A DNA stretch of 64,000 nt from Prolixibacteraceae bacterium (GTDB lineage: Bacteria > Bacteroidota > Bacteroidia > Bacteroidales > Prolixibacteraceae): the NCBI GenBank assembly GCA_025210775.1, contig JAOARB010000001.1, forward strand, positions 45,742 to 109,741. Reading direction: 5' to 3'. Positions 38,462 through 48,105 of the stretch are shown here, piece after piece (the stretch's first letter is position 1; the number at the start of each line of letters is the position of its first letter). Under the pieces are notes generated by a model. That model saw only the letters and a list, made by a program, of their open reading frames with translations. It was not told where the DNA came from and did not search any database. A program made the position numbers and the translations under genes.

Positions 38462-40414
38462 CTATTTTAATGGAAGAACCTCCGGTTTTCGTCCTCTAAA
38501 ATCATGGAAGTTTGATTTCGTAGTGGAGGTTGCTTTATATATAAAGTTACTCATGTCATTAGGAACGATTGGGAAATATCCTAAACGTAGTTCGATGGTA
38601 TTAAATACTAGTGCTTCGTTTCTAATCCTAACACCAATACCTAGTTCTGTGTAATAATCGAAATTATCTTTTAGTGTTTTTGCCTCATTATCAATGAGCC
38701 CCATGTCAGCAAAGAGGTAACTAGCAAATTTAAAACCATATATTGCTCTTTTATGGTAGTGTACGTTTTCTAATTGTAGTGTCATCTTCTCTTTACCATA
38801 TACTTCATTGGAACGAATATCTCTGACTCCTTGTCTACCATTAAGATCTACAACTTCATATGTGAATCGATCTATTCCTTTTGTGTAGTTGAAATTAATA
38901 AATTGTCTAAATTGGTATCTTCCAATTTTATAAAGTTGAGAGAAGTAGTTAATCTCTCCACCAATAATGGCTTGATCAATCTGACTTAAATTCCAAAACC
39001 CTCCTATAAATGCATTGAAGAACAGATAAGATTTATGTTTCAATTGGACGCTTTGTGAATAGTATAGATGGGTATACAATCGTTCTTTGTCTTCAGGCTT
39101 GTCATAACCAAACACTGCTTCACAATATCTTCCTATTGGAATATCTTCTGTTACACCATAACCATATATTAGGTTTGCTCTGTAACTGGTTCTTTTTGAG
39201 ATGGCAGTGCTGATTAAAAACTGTTTTCTTGAAGGGAATAAGTCGTTATAATCTGAATTGTTTGATGGTAACAGAAGTTGTTTGAATTGAGAATAACGAG
39301 TCCCTAAAATAAGTTGGTGGCTGTTGATTGACGAACCGTTTAAGTTAAATGAATGTGCTACCCAGCTATCGAAATGTATATTTCTTTGATGAATTTCAAT
39401 AGTATCCTCTTTGATCAAAGTCTTTTGGTTACTGTTCATGATCTTATGAAAAGAGAGTTCCCCTGCATATTGAGGTTTCGATGAAACAAACTGCTTTGAT
39501 ACCTGTGCTTTGTATTGATGTATCTCATAAGCATTTGAATATTTTAAAGATAGGTCTGCAAAAGTGGTGAAGACATTTCTTGCATCATATTCAATTTCAT
39601 ATCCCCTTTCTTTTTCTTGTGTTGTGTTGTAGATGTATTTAAGACTTAGTTGATGGCCAAGACCTAATAGGTTTTGATTGTATACCTTAACGTTTCCATC
39701 TGTTGGTGAAGAAACATTCATGCTAGCTCCATAAGAGAATTTGTCTTGTACATACATCAATACATCTACTGTATTGGGGTCTTCTTTACTTACAGTACAT
39801 ACGATTGTGGCATTATTGATATATGGAAGATTACGAACACGCTCTTCACTGTTGGCCATAAGAATAGGGGATAACCTTTCGCCTTCTTTGAAGAAAATAT
39901 TCTTTCGTATCGTTGATTCTCTTGTGTTGAGGTGTGACTTGTTAATTAGCCTTACTGCTTTTTTCCCTGATTTTGTGTGCATGTCGCTTTCAGGAAAGAT
40001 ATCTTTATATACGATAGTTATTCTACGTATCTTCTTATTCTCATATTTTACGAAATAACGTGCACTATTTTCATCTAAATGATCCTTCTTGTTATGATTA
40101 GAATCACTTAAAACAAATTGTTGTAGATGCTTGGTAATGAAATTTTTCTTTGATTTTGATTTTATCGAATCGTAGAAACAGAGTGCTTTGTAATCTCTTA
40201 TTGCCCATAAGGAGTCTTGTTGTACTCTTTTTAGTGAGTCATTTAAGATAATCCTTTCTCTCTTCTTATGGATCTTCTCAATGACTTTATCGTATTTCTT
40301 ATGAGGTTTCTTCTTAGGCGCACTCACAATGCTTGCTCTAGTAAAGGGGGATCCTAGAGCGAGTACTAAAAACAGTATGATAGAGTATATGATATGTCTG
40401 TTTTTAATAAGCAT
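38462..40414 (-). CDS. POTRA-containing outer-membrane barrel protein (BamA/TamA-like)
   Basis: 650 residues. A signal peptide is followed by a basic charged stretch (35-110), a POTRA-like domain (about 150-215: TRESTIRKNIFFKEGERLSPILMANSEERVRNLPYINNATI) and a C-terminal beta-barrel of about 420 residues rich in alternating aromatic strands. The last residues (DFRGRKPEVLPLK) lack the usual terminal aromatic, which is odd for an Omp85 barrel. The likely role is in outer-membrane insertion or translocation; a partner for the TamB-like protein is possible but not shown. A hairpin overlapping the stop codon (38452-38481) lies between it and the peptidase gene. Confidence 0.7.
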   Translation of the reverse strand: MLIKNRHIIYSIILFLVLALGSPFTRASIVSAPKKKPHKKYDKVIEKIHKKRERIILNDSLKRVQQDSLWAIRDYKALCFYDSIKSKSKKNFITKHLQQFVLSDSNHNKKDHLDENSARYFVKYENKKIRRITIVYKDIFPESDMHTKSGKKAVRLINKSHLNTRESTIRKNIFFKEGERLSPILMANSEERVRNLPYINNATIVCTVSKEDPNTVDVLMYVQDKFSYGASMNVSSPTDGNVKVYNQNLLGLGHQLSLKYIYNTTQEKERGYEIEYDARNVFTTFADLSLKYSNAYEIHQYKAQVSKQFVSSKPQYAGELSFHKIMNSNQKTLIKEDTIEIHQRNIHFDSWVAHSFNLNGSSINSHQLILGTRYSQFKQLLLPSNNSDYNDLFPSRKQFLISTAISKRTSYRANLIYGYGVTEDIPIGRYCEAVFGYDKPEDKERLYTHLYYSQSVQLKHKSYLFFNAFIGGFWNLSQIDQAIIGGEINYFSQLYKIGRYQFRQFINFNYTKGIDRFTYEVVDLNGRQGVRDIRSNEVYGKEKMTLQLENVHYHKRAIYGFKFASYLFADMGLIDNEAKTLKDNFDYYTELGIGVRIRNEALVFNTIELRLGYFPIVPNDMSNFIYKATSTTKSNFHDFRGRKPEVLPLK

Positions 40415-40429
40415 TTACTTTTTTAATAG

Positions 40430-41395
40430 TTATTCTTGCTTCATTCCTTTTATACTACGTGGAAGTAGGTCATGATGTTTTTTAAATGCGGCAGAAAATT
40501 TCGATAAATTTGAATATCCTAGTTTGTAACCAACTTCAGAAACTGTATTTCTTCCTAATCTTAGGAGTTGATAAGCTTCTTCCATTCTATAGTCTGAATA
40601 GAATGAGTAAGGAGGTTTTCCAAATACTACTTTAAATAATCTGTTTAATTTACTTATACTCATGCCTGAATTCTCTGCAAGATACTCTAGACTTGGTGGA
40701 TTTGCAAGATCATTTAGAAGTAATGATTTTACTGTAAAGATCTTTTGAATGTCATGTTGACTATATTTCCCCATGTCTTCCTTTTGACGTTCTAATGACA
40801 AAAGTACCTCATTAAGCAATTGTAATGATCTCGCCTTAAGAATAATCTGTTGGTTTTCAGCATCACTTAGCAACTCTTGCATCTCAAGATATTCATTCAA
40901 TAGAATTTCATCCATTGTAATGGTCATTGCCATAGGGTGTTTTGAATAGAAGAAACCATCTACATAGGAGCTTTTTTGTAGGTTCCTGCGTAGTTGCAAA
41001 GGATCTTCAATAACTAACTCTACCCATGATAATTCAACGCCTTCAGGAAGCTTATATTCCATTGTGTTATGTTGATTGTAGAACATAACAAACCCTTCCT
41101 GTTTGGTGATGATCTCATTGGGTGTTGTTATCTTACCATCCTTTGGATTGTTGGATAGTATGATATGAACATTTCTTAAATCTGAAATATTCGTTCTGTA
41201 AAAGCAAGGACTTGTTGCTTTAACATTATACGAATATAGAGTATATCCTTCCGTAATATTAATGCGCTTGGTCTCAATATATCCATAAGGTGACTCTTGT
41301 TTTGACTGGCCACTTCTTAGATTGATTGGTTTAGTGTCTAAACTTGCTAATTCTTGACTTGTGTCTAATTCGTTATAAAAAATTATCTTCCCCAT
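40430..41395 (-). CDS. AraC-family transcriptional regulator
   Basis: 321 residues. The C-terminal 100 residues hold both AraC helix-turn-helix motifs (PSLEYLAENSGMSISKLNRLF and VSEVGYKLGYSNLSKFSAAF, followed by the family's conserved Pro). The N-terminal 200 residues are a divergent, beta-rich sensory region with no domain I can name. It ends 16 bp before the Omp85-like gene starts on the same strand, so they probably form one unit and it may control it. Confidence 0.85.
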   Translation of the reverse strand: MGKIIFYNELDTSQELASLDTKPINLRSGQSKQESPYGYIETKRINITEGYTLYSYNVKATSPCFYRTNISDLRNVHIILSNNPKDGKITTPNEIITKQEGFVMFYNQHNTMEYKLPEGVELSWVELVIEDPLQLRRNLQKSSYVDGFFYSKHPMAMTITMDEILLNEYLEMQELLSDAENQQIILKARSLQLLNEVLLSLERQKEDMGKYSQHDIQKIFTVKSLLLNDLANPPSLEYLAENSGMSISKLNRLFKVVFGKPPYSFYSDYRMEEAYQLLRLGRNTVSEVGYKLGYSNLSKFSAAFKKHHDLLPRSIKGMKQE

Positions 41396-41607
41396 ATTAA
41401 TTCTTTGCTCTAATCTAACTATTTTATAAACTTTAAAGCCTTGATTTTATTGTGTTTGACATTTTATTAGTACGAATATAACATAAAAAAGAGTTCGAGA
41501 TGTTTTTTTGAGATTAACATTTGTTAAATGGAAAATCATGATATTCATTCAAAGACTAGAAACATAATAGGGAGAGCTTTGTTTAAATAAAAAAAATAAT
41601 AAAACGG

Positions 41608-42246
41608 ATGCGGCTAAAATGGGTTCTATTGTTTTTCCTCTTATTATGTGTAAATATAGTATCTGCACAAAGGCTTTCTCTTTCTACAGGTGTTAATTTT
41701 CCATATTTATTTTTGTCTACTGAGTCATTAAATGATGTTTCGATCAAGTCTGGACAATATTATAAGGGTGGAACCTCCTACTATTTTAATGATCGTATGG
41801 GTTTAGAATTAAATATAGTTTTTCAGACCAATAATCTAGAATGGTTAGAAAAGCCAACCCCATTACAGAATAACTTAAATCGTAATATTGAGATATCTAC
41901 CATCAATTATGACACATTTGTGGTGGATATCCTGTTACAGTATTCTCTGTTAAAATGGTCTTCTTTTGATTTGTCTGTTTCTACTGGTATGGGGATGTTG
42001 TTGAATTATAATGAAAAAGAGATTGAAGAGTCAATGATATCCACTAATTTGGAATTTGTAAGAAAAGCTACTCCAGTAATATCTACGAATCTTAAGTTTT
42101 CCTATTTTCCTAAAAGATATTTGGGATTATTTGTAGATTTTAATGCTATCTTGACCCATAATAATGTGCAAGTAAAACAGGAATTGACTACCCGCTATAC
42201 TTTGCTATTTACTGGAGTAGGTGTTGGCATTATTTTTGGAGGATAG
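41608..42246 (+). CDS. Small outer-membrane beta-barrel protein (PorT-like)
   Basis: 212 residues. Clear signal peptide (MRLKWVLLFFLLLCVNIVSAQ) and amphipathic strands throughout, ending in a glycine-rich strand. Size and pattern match the PorT/OmpA-like eight-strand barrels (outer membrane beta-barrel family). A T9SS role cannot be claimed from the sequence. It is followed 38 bp later by a small lipoprotein gene; the pair may act together in the outer membrane. Confidence 0.65.
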   Translation: MRLKWVLLFFLLLCVNIVSAQRLSLSTGVNFPYLFLSTESLNDVSIKSGQYYKGGTSYYFNDRMGLELNIVFQTNNLEWLEKPTPLQNNLNRNIEISTINYDTFVVDILLQYSLLKWSSFDLSVSTGMGMLLNYNEKEIEESMISTNLEFVRKATPVISTNLKFSYFPKRYLGLFVDFNAILTHNNVQVKQELTTRYTLLFTGVGVGIIFGG

Positions 42247-42284
42247 TCTCATGTTTAATGTAAAATCTAATAAAAATTCGTTTA

Positions 42285-42623
42285 ATGAAGTCGTTTTTAA
42301 AGTTCTTTGTTTTGTTCTTTTTTATGTTATTATTTGCTGCTTGTTCTCCTCTATATAAGATGAGAAAGGAAGTAAAAGGATTAACAATGGATGAAGTTGT
42401 CTCGTTGTATGGGAAACCAAATTATAAATACCAGAATGGAGCAGATTGCTGGATTTTTGTTTATGATAAAGTTAAAAGATTGAAAAGTGAGCCCATTTCT
42501 GGTGGGAATTTTCACGCAACACAAATTTCAATACCTTCAACAATTCGAACAGATCATTTTCATATTCAATTCAATAACGCCGATATTGTGGATAAAGTCT
42601 ATGTTGAATCTGAATATAAATAG
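42285..42623 (+). CDS. Small lipoprotein, BamE/SmpA-like fold
   Basis: 112 residues. Lipobox LLFAAC with the lipidated cysteine at residue 20. The remaining segment (KGLTMDEVVSLYGKPNYKYQ ... CWIFVYD) matches the start of SmpA/BamE-type proteins, where a GMTxxEVxxLLGxP helix is followed by a beta-hairpin. It may be an assembly factor or a companion to the barrel gene just upstream. The fold call is from a short motif and is tentative. Confidence 0.6.
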   Translation: MKSFLKFFVLFFFMLLFAACSPLYKMRKEVKGLTMDEVVSLYGKPNYKYQNGADCWIFVYDKVKRLKSEPISGGNFHATQISIPSTIRTDHFHIQFNNADIVDKVYVESEYK

Positions 42624-42657
42624 CCCATACATACTTTTCTTGAATGGTTAAAATTTA

Positions 42658-42665
42658 TATATTTG
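42658..42665 (+). promoter_or_regulatory. Bacteroidota -7 box for tRNA-Leu
   Basis: TATATTTG, exact TAnnTTTG match about 60 bp upstream of the tRNA 5' end. Confidence 0.45.
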
Positions 42666-42725
42666 TAAGGAAAGGGTAGGTCATTTGTGACAAGTGATTG
42701 TTGTTCTTCGACTCTTTTAAACGTT

Positions 42726-42809
42726 GCCCAGATGGTGAAATCGGTAGACACGCAGGCTTGAGGGGCCTGTGACCGCAAGGTCGTGCAAGTTCGAGTCTTG
42801 TTCTGGGCA
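42726..42809 (+). tRNA. tRNA-Leu (anticodon GAG)
   Basis: 84 nt with a perfect 7-bp acceptor stem (GCCCAGA / TCTGGGC) and discriminator A. The anticodon stem CAGGC / GCCTG encloses TTGAGGG, anticodon GAG. There is a long class II variable arm (TGACCGCAAGGTCG) and a T-loop GTTCGAGTC. The 3' CCA is not encoded. It reads CUC/CUU codons. Confidence 0.95.
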
Positions 42810-42896
42810 CATGATTTGAAAAGAGCATCATTCTAATGAAAGAAGATGCTCGTAAATAGTCTATTGTTATCTATGGTACAGATTAATAGATTGTCT

Positions 42897-43547
42897 TTAT
42901 TCTTGATTGTTCTTCAGCCATTCTAGTCGTTTTACATCGGGTAGGTGCTTTACTTTAAACTCTTCAAATATTGCAGTAAAGCCATCCCCATCAGGACTTG
43001 CAGCCATCATGCCCACTTTAACAGGTATGTTGTTTCCAAGATATGCCAGATTGCTCATTTGATAGTTTTTGCCATCTAAAGAGTAGTAAGTTTCAATCGC
43101 ATCTTTACGTCTTTTGGCTTTTATCCAAACCGATTTTGGTTTCTCTTTTAAAACTACGACACTCCAGCTACTATGGTCATCTGTGACTACCGTACTAAAA
43201 TTATAATTTCCATCAACATATTCTATTCCTGTTTTAATCCAATGCTTCTGGTCAATGCGAAGCATCAATCCCATTTGATCGAAACGGGTTTTATATTTTC
43301 CTGTAATTTTTACGGATACTTCAAATTCGCCTCCTCTTGTAGTGTAGTAGAAAGGACCATCATCTACAGTAAACCCATAGTGTGTTATACGCCAGTAGTC
43401 GGATTGTGGTGTAACTTGCATCACCAATTTCTCACCTTTAACTTCCCAAGAGTTTGGTTCGTTAAACCAACTCATCTTGTTTAGTTTTTGTGCAAATAGG
43501 GTGTTAGATATGCATAAACAAACGAATAATAATAATTTTGCTCTCAT
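42897..43547 (-). CDS. Exported DUF1349 (concanavalin A-like) protein
   Basis: 216 residues with a signal peptide (LLLFVCLCISNTLFAQ). The body matches the DUF1349 jelly-roll family: NSWEVKGEKLVMQVTPQSDYWR, GGEFEVSVKITGKYKTRFDQMGLMLR, WIKTGIEYVDG. These resemble laminin-G/concanavalin A folds and yeast Ree1; function is unknown, carbohydrate binding is possible. Adjacent to a divergent LuxR-type regulator gene 166 bp away. Confidence 0.8.
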   Translation of the reverse strand: MRAKLLLFVCLCISNTLFAQKLNKMSWFNEPNSWEVKGEKLVMQVTPQSDYWRITHYGFTVDDGPFYYTTRGGEFEVSVKITGKYKTRFDQMGLMLRIDQKHWIKTGIEYVDGNYNFSTVVTDDHSSWSVVVLKEKPKSVWIKAKRRKDAIETYYSLDGKNYQMSNLAYLGNNIPVKVGMMAASPDGDGFTAIFEEFKVKHLPDVKRLEWLKNNQE

Positions 43548-43713
43548 GATTTTTTATGTGTTTTCGTCAAATAAAAATTACCTATTCAATTTAAGGTCTG
43601 TTAGACTTTTGTCTATTGAATTGGAATGTTAATATTGCGGTTACGATATGCTTACAAAATTGTAGCTATTTGTTTTGTATTACAATACTGAAAAATAACC
43701 ATATTGAATAAGA

Positions 43714-44478
43714 ATGGATATTATAGATAAATTGGAAGACCAAATTTTTTCCGAGTCCAATAGCCTTGATAAGAATATTGATAGTGACATTAGCCGTACC
43801 TTAGAGCAGGTGAAAGAATTTGTTCATATTGACAACTCTTTGGCTGTGTTATCTGATCTTGCCAATAATATCAGCTACGTTTGGGTTGGTGCTTTTGGTC
43901 GTTATTTGGGAATGAAAGAAGGGGAGCATTCTATTATTGATTCTATATGGGAAGAGGATATTTATAAACGTATCCATCCAGATGATCTGTTTGAAAGACA
44001 TCTTCTAGAATTAGAGTTCTATAATTTTTTAAAACAACAACCTGCTTCAGAACGACTCCATTATGCCACTAGATGTAAGATTAGGGCTCAAGATGATCAA
44101 GGTGATTATCATTATATTATTCATCAGAGTTCTTTTATTCGTATAGGAGACGATGGTGCTCTATGGCTGGCTCTTTGTGTTTATAACTATTGCTTTGAGG
44201 AGGCTCCTAGTTTGCATATCGATGGGATGATCGTCAATAAAAAAAGTGGTGCAATTCTACCCGTAAGCTGTTATGACAACTGTTCAGATCTTTTAAGTAG
44301 TCGTGAAATAGAGATCCTTGTTCAGGTTAAGAAAGGCTTATTAAGTAAAGAGATCGCCTCCGTTTTGCATATTAGTGTAAATACCGTTAACCGTCACCGT
44401 CAGAATATTATAAAGAAACTAAATGTTAGTAATTCGATGGAAGCTATCAGAGTTGCAAATGCTTTAGGTATTCTTTAA
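43714..44478 (+). CDS. LuxR-type regulator with PAS-like N-terminal domain
   Basis: 254 residues. The C-terminal 65 residues are a GerE/LuxR helix-turn-helix (LLSSREIEILVQVKKGLLSKEIASVLHIS... NTVNRHRQNIIKKL). The N-terminal 185 residues carry a PAS-like sensor of the type seen in Bacteroidota orphan LuxR regulators (AFGRYLGMKEGEHSIIDSIWEEDI; IHPDDLFERHLLELEFY). No receiver domain or kinase is nearby, so it probably senses its signal directly. Target genes unknown; the DUF1349 gene is divergent. Confidence 0.85.
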   Translation: MDIIDKLEDQIFSESNSLDKNIDSDISRTLEQVKEFVHIDNSLAVLSDLANNISYVWVGAFGRYLGMKEGEHSIIDSIWEEDIYKRIHPDDLFERHLLELEFYNFLKQQPASERLHYATRCKIRAQDDQGDYHYIIHQSSFIRIGDDGALWLALCVYNYCFEEAPSLHIDGMIVNKKSGAILPVSCYDNCSDLLSSREIEILVQVKKGLLSKEIASVLHISVNTVNRHRQNIIKKLNVSNSMEAIRVANALGIL

Positions 44479-44555
44479 TATAGAGACTCTACAAGCTAAT
44501 AGAGGTACAAGACGCAATATCGTTAGTAGATTGAAAATAAGTGGCACTATGAAGC

Positions 44556-44592
44556 TAAAAAAGGGAAATCCACATAGGATCTCCCTTTAAAA
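44556..44592. terminator. Hairpin terminator between regulator and BCCT gene
   Basis: AAAGGGA plus AATCC pair with GGAT and TCCCTTT around an ACATA loop, flanked by A and T tracts. The genes on both sides converge on it. Confidence 0.7.
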
Positions 44593-44609
44593 TATCTAAA
44601 ATGTTATGC

Positions 44610-46307
44610 TTAATCTTCTAAACGATCTTCTACATCGCTAGCAATTTTAGCAGCCAATTTCTTTTGACGTTCTCTTTTCTTTAGGTACTCGATCTTATTA
44701 TAATCATGGTTAAGTACCTTATAAAGGTTGTAACACATAATGATAATCACAACGGCAAATGGCAACGCTGTAAGTAGTGTCGCTGTTTGTAGTGCTGTTA
44801 ATCCTCCACCAACTAAAAGAACAATAGTTACGGCACCCTCTGTTGAGGCCCAGAATACTTTCTGTCCTACAGGAGAATCTAATTTACCTCCCGATGTTAG
44901 CATATCTACAACCATAGATCCACTGTCAGATGAAGTTACAAAGAAACTACCAACAAGCAAGATGGTTAAGATAGATGCGGCAGAAGTAAATGGGTAATTT
45001 TCTAACAGATGATAAATCGCTGTCGCTACATTACTGTTAACCGCTTTAGAGATATTATCGTTACCCATTATTTCTTGATGCAATGCACTTCCTCCAAATA
45101 CAGTCATCCACAAGAAGGTTACCAATGTTGGAACAAGTAATACACCCATAATAAATTCTCTAATGGTACGACCTTTAGAGATACGTGCAATAAAGATTCC
45201 TACGAAAGGAGACCATGAGATCCACCATGCCCAGTAAGTGATTGTCCATCCACTTTGCCAATGACTGGCTTCATTTACACCTTTATAACTCTCTGTAAAC
45301 GTACTTAAAGTAAGTAGGTTCGAAAGATAATATCCAATGTTCTGTCCAAAAGATTTAAGGATAAATAGTGTTGGTCCTACAAGTAGTACAAAAAGTAACA
45401 ATAGCATAGCTAGACGAATATTCCATTCGCTAAGACGTCGAATTCCTTTATCAAGACCTAAAACCAAAGACATTGTGGCTAGGAAGGTGATAAATAGAAT
45501 TAAACCTATTTGCCATTCATTTGAGAATTCTACACCAAAGACGTATGATAGTCCTGCATTGGCTTGCTGTACACCTACTCCTAATGAAGTTGCCAATCCA
45601 AACATGGTAGCTGTTACGGAGATGATATCAATAAGGTCTCCCAATTTACCATAGATCTTTTCTCCCAAGACAGGGTAGAAGATAGAACGGATGGTTAATG
45701 GTAATTTCTTATTAAAAGCAAAATAAGCTAGTGCCAATCCAACGATAGCATATACTGCCCATGCGTGAAGTCCCCAGTGTAGAAATGTTATTCCCATTGC
45801 TGCTTTAGCCGAGGCAATCTTGTCTGGTCCAGAATAGAATGGTGTTCCTCCAAAATGCATGATTGGTTCAGCGACACTATAGAATAGTAGTCCAATACCC
45901 ATTCCTGCACTAAACAACATGGCAAACCATGCTGTAGTACTAAAATCGCTTTCAGCATTTTCTCCACCAATTTTAAGTTTTCCAAATTTACCTCCTCCAA
46001 TAATAAGAGCAAATATTAGGAAGAAATTGATGGCCATGATAAAGAACCAACCGAAATTGTTACTTAACCATTTCTGTGTTGTTGAGAACCATCCTTCAAT
46101 AGGTTTCCCCACAGCAAGGGTCATGATAAGCATTGAAAGGATAATAACCAGGGAACCAATGAATACATTTCCGTTGGCTTTGATTCCAAAGAACGATTTC
46201 TTATCAGAACGAATATACTTCTTGCTGGTTTGTTTTGTCTTTCCTGGAAAATCTAATATTATGCCTATGTCTTTTTTCTTCTTGGTCTCTGTTCGTTTTT
46301 TATCCAT
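44610..46307 (-). CDS. BCCT-family transporter (glycine betaine/choline/carnitine)
   Basis: 565 residues with 12 membrane helices and charged cytoplasmic ends. The family signature is complete: GMGIGLLFYSVAEPIMHF in helix 3 and YWAWWISWSPFVGIFIARIS in helix 8, the aromatic box that binds trimethylammonium groups. The glycine-rich GMGIG is the version found in sodium-coupled betaine transporters such as BetP. It imports osmoprotectants, sensible in a saline habitat. It follows the porin gene by 12 bp, so the two are co-transcribed. Substrate within the betaine group is inferred. Confidence 0.9.
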   Translation of the reverse strand: MDKKRTETKKKKDIGIILDFPGKTKQTSKKYIRSDKKSFFGIKANGNVFIGSLVIILSMLIMTLAVGKPIEGWFSTTQKWLSNNFGWFFIMAINFFLIFALIIGGGKFGKLKIGGENAESDFSTTAWFAMLFSAGMGIGLLFYSVAEPIMHFGGTPFYSGPDKIASAKAAMGITFLHWGLHAWAVYAIVGLALAYFAFNKKLPLTIRSIFYPVLGEKIYGKLGDLIDIISVTATMFGLATSLGVGVQQANAGLSYVFGVEFSNEWQIGLILFITFLATMSLVLGLDKGIRRLSEWNIRLAMLLLLFVLLVGPTLFILKSFGQNIGYYLSNLLTLSTFTESYKGVNEASHWQSGWTITYWAWWISWSPFVGIFIARISKGRTIREFIMGVLLVPTLVTFLWMTVFGGSALHQEIMGNDNISKAVNSNVATAIYHLLENYPFTSAASILTILLVGSFFVTSSDSGSMVVDMLTSGGKLDSPVGQKVFWASTEGAVTIVLLVGGGLTALQTATLLTALPFAVVIIIMCYNLYKVLNHDYNKIEYLKKRERQKKLAAKIASDVEDRLED

Positions 46308-46319
46308 AAAATATTTTAA

Positions 46320-47456
46320 TTAAAAATAATATCCAATATTAATATTGAACCAACCTTCCCATGATGGGTTTGCATCTCCACGGCTCATACCGTTTTCATT
46401 GCTATTTGGTCCATAACTTCCCCATGGTCCGAACCAATCTTGGTTTTTCCCTTGAGCATAATCAATGTACGTGTATATTGGTCCTGCTGCAATAAGCATA
46501 CCTGTAACGTTCATCTGAGAATCATTAAATCCACTATATGATTTGTTCATATAGCTATAGTCATTGTATATCTGAATATAGTCTATAATAGATTCCTCAA
46601 TAGGTATTTTGTATGCTACTGCTACCGAGTATACTGATGCTTCACTAGCTACGTTATATGATGAATTATAGGCCCCCATAGTGATCTGGTGGTCTGGCAT
46701 ATCTTCGTAGTTGAAATACAGTGCTTCTAGTTTTACGTTTAGTCGTTTGGTTGAAAGGAAGTCTTTGGTGATGTGTCCTTCAATAGCCCAACTGTTGTGT
46801 TTTTTATCAGTGTCAAAATTTAGGATCTTACCATATTGAGCTGAGGCTCCTATCGTGGCACTCTTTAAGGATCTATCTACTCTGATGTTCCATTGTCCAA
46901 TTTCTTGGAATGAGGTTGTTGGGTCGTAAGAATATCTTTTGTTGTCTGAACTATTGCCACCTTCTGCATTTTTAAAATATGCTAAATCGATGGTCCAGTT
47001 ATTATGATTATAAGTCCATTTAATACCATTATCATAGTCGTCTTCAAAACCGATATAGTATTGCATGTTATAGAAATAACTATTTCCGATATAAGGATTT
47101 ACTCCGAAGGGAACTTGAGTAGTTCCAATGACAATCTGATTGTTGTCTGAAATGCGATAGCCGATATATCCTTCTTTTAAAATTCCTCCTCCAAATTGTG
47201 ATGGATAGAAGCGATATTCCGCTTTTAAGAATAATTTGTCGTATTGTGCTTTTGCTTTGATGGCAAACATGTCGAATACGAAATCTCCTCCTTTGTTGGT
47301 ATTATCTTTATTCCAACTTTTGTATCTGTAGTTGAATCTAAGTGCGCCTCCTATTGAAACAGAATCTTTTATAGAGGCGTTACCGGAGGAAGGAAATAAG
47401 GTTGCAATGGTGATAATAATGAATGTAAAGAAATTTAATTTACTTTTTAAAAACAT
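46320..47456 (-). CDS. Outer-membrane porin paired with the BCCT transporter
   Basis: 378 residues with a signal peptide (FFTFIIITIATLFPSSGNAS) and about 16 predicted amphipathic strands ending in WEGWFNINIGYYF, a proper terminal aromatic. It resembles the OprO/P-like porin group (SIGGALRFNYRYKS; GIKWTYNHNNWTIDLAYFK) but without a specific substrate signature. It is encoded just upstream of the betaine transporter, suggesting it provides the outer-membrane step for the same solute. Confidence 0.75.
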   Translation of the reverse strand: MFLKSKLNFFTFIIITIATLFPSSGNASIKDSVSIGGALRFNYRYKSWNKDNTNKGGDFVFDMFAIKAKAQYDKLFLKAEYRFYPSQFGGGILKEGYIGYRISDNNQIVIGTTQVPFGVNPYIGNSYFYNMQYYIGFEDDYDNGIKWTYNHNNWTIDLAYFKNAEGGNSSDNKRYSYDPTTSFQEIGQWNIRVDRSLKSATIGASAQYGKILNFDTDKKHNSWAIEGHITKDFLSTKRLNVKLEALYFNYEDMPDHQITMGAYNSSYNVASEASVYSVAVAYKIPIEESIIDYIQIYNDYSYMNKSYSGFNDSQMNVTGMLIAAGPIYTYIDYAQGKNQDWFGPWGSYGPNSNENGMSRGDANPSWEGWFNINIGYYF

Positions 47457-48105
47457 ATATAATGTTGGTTTTGGTGATATATATACAAAATCCAGTATGA
47501 TGTTATTGTAAATGTGTTCTGTGCGACAAAATTAATACGAATGTGTTGGTTTTCAAAATCGAGACCCTTATTTTAAGTAATGTCTTGTTTGTTTTGTTGA
47601 TGTAATATGCAGTATATTAGATTGTTGTGGTGTCTTTGATTTTTTGTAATTAAAAGGTAATTACAAATAGTTTCTATAGGATATATTTTATCTGTAACTA
47701 TACTCACTATGAATACTAAATCTAATGGAGAAAGTATGTCTTATGGATTTGTAGTTGTTGTAACTCTTTGATAATTAATTATGTTGGTTTGTTTGTTTTT
47801 TAGTGTTTACAGGATGTCTTAGACTTTAAAATAGTTTGTTTTGTAAAAAGGTTCCTATGGTATCGTTTTTTTACCATAAAATATTTACATCAATATTCTT
47901 GAATAATGTATTGTTGTAAGTGCTTTGATATTAGACTGTAAGTGGTTTTATTGTGCTGTGGGTACTTAAAAATACGTTTGTTTTATAATGACAACATTTA
48001 GTTTTGAGGAATCTATTTTTAAGAAAACAAAAAAAGAGGTTATTAGATCAAAGAATCTAATAACCTCTTTAATGTTTCTTCTTATGTATGATTCGTCGTT
48101 ATTCT
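47457..48105. other. Gene-free AT-rich region (650 bp)
   Basis: Between the divergently placed porin start and the MarR gene end. Holds the MarR terminator (48033-48070) and a weak dyad around TATGGTA / TACCATA near 47858-47880. No ORF, RNA or repeat family seen. Confidence 0.55.
48033..48070 (-). terminator. Terminator of the MarR gene
   Basis: A perfect 16-bp stem (48033-48048 with 48055-48070) and a 6-nt loop, with a run of Ts on the minus strand. Confidence 0.85.
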
